Of a stretch of 25,468 nt of DNA, positions 22,356 through 25,468 are shown piece by piece (the first letter of the stretch is position 1; each line of letters starts with the position of its first letter). The notes under the pieces were generated by a model. The model saw only the letters and a list, made by a program, of their open reading frames with translations. It did no database searches and was not told the origin of the DNA. A program made the position numbers and the translations under genes. Source of the stretch: CAZMCT01 sp964564785 (GTDB lineage Bacteria > Planctomycetota > Phycisphaerae > UBA1845 > Fen-1342); NCBI GenBank assembly GCA_964564785.1, contig CAZMCT010000049.1:1-25468 (forward strand), given 5' to 3'.

Positions 22356-23636
22356 TCATAGATGCCACGGGGCACGCATGGCCGGGTCGAGCAACCGGTT
22401 CGCCTGCGCGTCGCCCACGAACTGCTGCTGCACCGGGTCGAACCGCAGCGGCCGGCCCAGGCGGATGGCCGCGATCGCGAGATTCACCAGTGTGCAGGAG
22501 CGGTGCGCGACGTCCGCATTGCCCCCGGCCGGGCGGCGCGTGCGGACCGCCGTCTCGAAATCCAGCAGCGGCGGCGGGTCGGGCAGCCGGGCGATTGCAT
22601 CGAACAACCCTTCCGGCTCGGTCCGGTAATTGTCGAACACCTTGCCGCGCGGTCCTTCGAGCAACGGCCCGGGTTCGGCCGGCCGGCCCCATTCGCCGCT
22701 CGAGAGGATCAGCGTCGTACCATCCGCATACCTCAGCGTGACGCGGCTCCACAGGCCCACCGCGTCGGGGTGCTGCGGCCACTGGGCGTCGGCCGCGATC
22801 TCCACCGGGCTGGTGTCGTCTTTGCCCAGGATGTATTGGATCGGGTCGAGGTAATGCTGACCCATGTCCGTCAGGCCGCCGCCGTCATAGTCCCAATATC
22901 CGCGAAAGCTCTGGTGCACGCGGTGCGGGTGGTACGGCCGGACGGGCGCCGGGCCGAGCCACAGGTCGTAATCCAGCGCGGCCGGCACGGGCTCGGCGAC
23001 CAGGTCGGTGCGACCGCTCCACATCTTCACCTTCCAGTCGAAGCCCTGCGCGCGGCCGATACGGGCGACGAGCGGCGTGCCGAGCAGGCCGCTGGCCACA
23101 AGCTTGCGGAGGAGGCGGCTGGCACCGTAGTGGTAGTAGTTGCCGAAACGCGAGTGCGTGTTGACCTGGAACACGCGGCCATAGCGGCGGATCGCGTCGG
23201 CCAGGGCGAGGCCTTCGGCGATGGTGCGTGAAAAGGGCTTTTCGCCGAGGACGTCCTTTCCGGCCTGGGCCGCGGCGATGCCGATCAGGGCGTGCCAGTG
23301 CGGCGGGGTGACGACGTGCACCGTGTCGATGTCGTCGCGTTCGAGGACGCGGCGGAAGTCGCTGTAGGCAGCGCAGCCGCGGCCGGCCTTGCGCAGTCCT
23401 TCGGCGAGATGATCGCGGTCGACGTCACAGACGGCGAGCGTGACGGGCGGCTTGCCGTCCTCGTTGGGCACGATGTGTCCCATGCCCATCCCGCCGGTGC
23501 CGATGACGGCGCGGGTGATCACCTCGCTGGGCGGGGTGTAGCGCGGGCCGCCGAGCACGTGCCGCGGGACGATGAAGAACGTGGCCGCCGCGGCGGCGGC
23601 GCGGCGGAGGAATCGGCGACGCGTGATGCGGGACAT
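22356..23636 (-). CDS. Tat-exported Gfo/Idh/MocA-family oxidoreductase
   Basis: A 426-residue NAD(P)-dependent sugar oxidoreductase. Its N-terminus RITRRRFLRRAAAAAATFF is a twin-arginine signal, so it is probably exported folded with its cofactor. The Rossmann motif is IGTGGMGMGH (45-54) and the catalytic-site EKP is at 132-134, after HVVTPPHWHAL. Later GGGLTDMGQHYLDPIQYILG is typical of planctomycete members. ATG 23636 was preferred to ATG 23654 because GGAGG lies 5 nt upstream and it starts the signal directly. ATG 23654 overlaps the ApbE stop (TGATG) and cannot be excluded. Family members oxidise a sugar hydroxyl, often C3, or isomerise via keto forms. With DUF1080 downstream it suggests 3-keto-glycoside metabolism, by inference. 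Confidence 0.93.
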   Translation of the reverse strand: MSRITRRRFLRRAAAAAATFFIVPRHVLGGPRYTPPSEVITRAVIGTGGMGMGHIVPNEDGKPPVTLAVCDVDRDHLAEGLRKAGRGCAAYSDFRRVLERDDIDTVHVVTPPHWHALIGIAAAQAGKDVLGEKPFSRTIAEGLALADAIRRYGRVFQVNTHSRFGNYYHYGASRLLRKLVASGLLGTPLVARIGRAQGFDWKVKMWSGRTDLVAEPVPAALDYDLWLGPAPVRPYHPHRVHQSFRGYWDYDGGGLTDMGQHYLDPIQYILGKDDTSPVEIAADAQWPQHPDAVGLWSRVTLRYADGTTLILSSGEWGRPAEPGPLLEGPRGKVFDNYRTEPEGLFDAIARLPDPPPLLDFETAVRTRRPAGGNADVAHRSCTLVNLAIAAIRLGRPLRFDPVQQQFVGDAQANRLLDPAMRAPWHL

Positions 23637-23653
23637 TCCTTCCTCCGCGGGCA

Positions 23654-24562
23654 TCAGGTCGGGGGCCTTGCGGGGCTCAGGGCGTGCGGGCCGACCATCA
23701 CCGGCACGCCGGCCCCGGCGGGTAGCACTATAGCGGACACGTTTGTCCAGCGCCCACAGACCGCGGGCAACGCGTCCGGATCGAGCAGCATGAACGCCGT
23801 CGACAGGGCATCGGCCAGCGCCCCGCTCGGCGCGACAGCCCAGGCCGCCCGGCCGGACTCAACCGGCGTACACGACCGCGGGTCCAGGATGTGCGGCCCG
23901 TGCAGCGCCTGGCCGGAGCCGCTCAGGGCCTCGTTCGCCAACTGCACGTGGCCGAGCACGGATTGGGCCGGGTCCGGCCGCCGGAGGGCGATGTTCCACG
24001 CACCGCCCGCCGACCCGGACGTGTCCGTGCTCGCATGGCCGGCGCCGAGCGCCAGCACGGTGCTCTGGCCCGAATCGAGCAAGGCCGCGGTGACGTTCCA
24101 CTCGCGCAAGAGGCCGGCCATACGATCCAGCGCGTAGCCCTTGCCGATGGCACCGAGATCGAGCTGCACGCCGTCGCGCTGGACCGCGATCGCGCGGCGA
24201 TTCGGATCGAGCACCAGCGGGCTCACTGCTTCCCGGACCGCCGGGTCGAGCATGGGTCGGCTGCGGAACGCGACGTCGAACGCCCCACCGGTGGCCGCGT
24301 GGACTTCGGCCGCCAGTTGCAGCAGCTCGATCGTCTCGACGCTCACGCGGACCCAATCCCCCGGGCGGGCGGCGTTCAGCCGGCCGATGTCGCTGTGGGC
24401 GATAAAGCGGCTGAAAAGCTGCTCGAGGCGCTCGGCCTCGTGCAGTGCGACGTGCGCGGCCTGGTCGGCGTACCGCTGGCGCGCAGGCGAATCGGCGACG
24501 GCCTCGCCGCCGACGGCGAAGACCTGCACGCCGAAGGTGCAGGCCATGGCCTCGCGGGTCAT
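23654..24562 (-). CDS. ApbE-like FAD:protein FMN transferase
   Basis: A 302-residue protein of the ApbE family, which transfers FMN from FAD to a Thr or Ser of target flavoproteins using a divalent metal. Visible hallmarks are MACTFGVQVFA near the N-terminus, ERLEQLFSRFIAHSDIGRLN (44-63), DLGAIGKGYALDRM (135-148), SGSGQALHGPHILDPRS (214-230) and ADALSTAFML (250-259). There is no export signal or lipobox, unlike many ApbE lipoproteins, so it may act in the cytoplasm. The canonical HIxDPRTG motif here ends in Ser-Cys instead of Thr-Gly. ATG 24562 overlaps the glycosyltransferase stop (ATGA). No flavinylation target (NqrB, RnfG or FMN-binding protein) is recognised in the window, so the partner is unknown. 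Confidence 0.9.
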   Translation of the reverse strand: MTREAMACTFGVQVFAVGGEAVADSPARQRYADQAAHVALHEAERLEQLFSRFIAHSDIGRLNAARPGDWVRVSVETIELLQLAAEVHAATGGAFDVAFRSRPMLDPAVREAVSPLVLDPNRRAIAVQRDGVQLDLGAIGKGYALDRMAGLLREWNVTAALLDSGQSTVLALGAGHASTDTSGSAGGAWNIALRRPDPAQSVLGHVQLANEALSGSGQALHGPHILDPRSCTPVESGRAAWAVAPSGALADALSTAFMLLDPDALPAVCGRWTNVSAIVLPAGAGVPVMVGPHALSPARPPT

Positions 24563-25296
24563 TCGCCGCGGGAGCACGGCTCGCTCCAGGTCCGCCGGCG
24601 GATCGCCAGCAGCGTGGGCAACGCGTTCACGCACACGACCGCCGGTTTGACGCGCGTGTCGCGGTCGTCCCGCCAGAGCACACCGACCTCGCAGACTCGG
24701 TAGCCCCGCCGCCGGGCGAGCGCCAGCACCTCGCAGTCGAACAGCCAGCCGTCGACCGTCGCGCGGGAGAACAGGTCGTCGGCGGCCGCGGCGGTGAAAA
24801 GCTTGAAACCGCACTGCGTGTCGCGCAGGTCGGGCAGCAACAGCCGGCGGCGCAGGGCCCGGAAGCTCCAGGCCGCGAGGCGCCGCGCCAACGGCTGCGG
24901 CGGATCGAGCCGCGAGTCGGGCATGTCGCGCGAGCCGATGGCGATATCGCCGCCCGCATTCAGGGCCGCTTCCAGTCGCTCCAGCTCCTCGATCGGCGTC
25001 GACAGGTCTGCGTCGCACATGAGTCGCCGCGCGCCGCGGGCCGCGAGCATGCCTTCGCGCACGCTCGCGCCCTTTCCGCGGTGGCCCTCGCGGCCCAGCA
25101 GCCGCAGTTCCAGACCCGCGGCGGCCCCGGACCGCCGGGCGACCTCGGCCGTCCCGTCACGGCTGCCGTCATCGACCACCAGCACTTCCGCGCTGCGGGC
25201 GGCGGCGTGCAGATACGTGCCGATGCGGGCCAGCGTCGGGCCCAGCCGCCGGGCCTCGTTATACGCGGGGATCACGATGGAGAGCTCGGGTACCAC
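24559..25296 (-). CDS. GT2 glycosyltransferase, DPM1/ALG5-like
   Basis: A 245-residue family 2 glycosyltransferase of the polyprenyl-phosphate sugar transferase type. It opens with LSIVIPAYNEARRL (5-18) and has VVDDGSRDGT (40-49), GHRGKGASVREGM (71-83), the DXD-type metal motif CDADLSTP (94-101) and TQCGFKLFTA, close to dolichyl-phosphate glucosyl/mannosyltransferases. No transmembrane helix is evident, so it is a peripheral enzyme. It would transfer glucose or mannose from a nucleotide sugar to a lipid phosphate carrier. The start GTG 25296 has no clear Shine-Dalgarno, but no better start lies near. It is the first gene of the minus-strand block and overlaps apbE by 4 bp. The link to its oxidoreductase neighbours is unclear. 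Confidence 0.9.
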   Translation of the reverse strand: MVPELSIVIPAYNEARRLGPTLARIGTYLHAAARSAEVLVVDDGSRDGTAEVARRSGAAAGLELRLLGREGHRGKGASVREGMLAARGARRLMCDADLSTPIEELERLEAALNAGGDIAIGSRDMPDSRLDPPQPLARRLAAWSFRALRRRLLLPDLRDTQCGFKLFTAAAADDLFSRATVDGWLFDCEVLALARRRGYRVCEVGVLWRDDRDTRVKPAVVCVNALPTLLAIRRRTWSEPCSRGE

Positions 25297-25385
25297 GGCG
25301 CACGTGATAACGGGAACACGCTCAAAAGGGAAAACGGGAAACGTCTGCCCGTCCCGCGGCTGCGCTCCGAACGGAAAACGAGCGG

Positions 25386-25410
25386 TCGCCGACCCGTGCG
25401 CGGTCGGCGA
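25386..25410. repeat. Perfect 9-bp-stem hairpin upstream of the GT2 gene
   Basis: TCGCCGACC (25386-25394), a 7-nt loop, then GGTCGGCGA (25402-25410). It lies about 90 bp upstream of the GT2 start. The neighbouring bases 25320-25380 are rich in GGGAAAACGGGAAA-like words. No T-run follows the stem. It could be a leader structure or part of a gene cut off by the window edge; 25411-25468 shows nothing recognisable. Confidence 0.4.
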
Positions 25411-25468
25411 GCCGTGGGCCTACATCGGCCGTTCACTGCCGCGCGACACGCGGCGGCCACTGTCTGCG

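Noticed and set aside
25386..25410. Hairpin considered as an intrinsic terminator
   Set aside because: The stem is perfect, but no T-run follows on either strand.

Overview
This high-GC window reads like a planctomycete, probably of the Phycisphaerae. The evidence is a combination rather than one marker gene: a pseudopilin with an H-X9-DG motif, a PEP-CTERM protein, dockerin-type C-termini, a ThuA/DUF1080 fusion, a Tat-exported Gfo/Idh/MocA oxidoreductase and a HEAT-repeat secreted protein. No rRNA, tRNA, CRISPR array, transposase or phage gene was seen.

Left block (218-7199, minus strand). This is a probable five-gene operon: GH1 beta-glucosidase, a secreted dockerin-tagged GH144-type glucanase, a sugar-binding protein and two ABC permeases. 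GH1 and the glucanase overlap by 8 bp (ATGCGTAA), and the binding protein and first permease overlap by 4 bp (ATGA). Two gene junctions carry long imperfect stem-loops built from GTGACAAGG-like units. No ABC ATPase is present.

Middle block (7480-12132, plus strand). Four exported or membrane-anchored proteins: a PEP-CTERM protein, a pseudopilin, a 605-residue protein with three sugar-binding-like modules plus a dockerin, and a 281-residue protein with a cohesin-like module plus a dockerin. The first gene diverges from GH1 across a shared promoter/operator.

Regulatory and phosphorylase block (12279-17592). A GH94 phosphorylase and a second, divergent GH144-like protein lie on the minus strand, next to a divergent LacI-family repressor gene. 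Near-identical palindromes (TGAAAGCGCTNNCA) sit before GH1/PEP-CTERM, before GH94, and between the second GH144-like gene and lacI. At two of them the operator overlaps the -35 of a good sigma70-like promoter with 17-bp spacing. This ties the glycosidases, phosphorylase and repressor into one predicted regulon. My best reading is a beta-glucan system, most likely beta-1,2-glucan: secreted endo-cleavage, ABC uptake, then intracellular phosphorolysis and hydrolysis. The substrate is inferred from families only.

Right block (17931-25296, minus strand). GT2 glycosyltransferase, ApbE-like FMN transferase and Tat-exported Gfo/Idh/MocA oxidoreductase are packed with overlapping or 17-bp junctions. 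A HEAT-repeat protein and a ThuA-DUF1080 fusion follow after 199-bp and 89-bp gaps. The oxidoreductase and DUF1080 domains suggest 3-keto-sugar chemistry. No LacI operator was seen here, so this block may be independent. A REP-like element (17792-17918) separates it from lacI.
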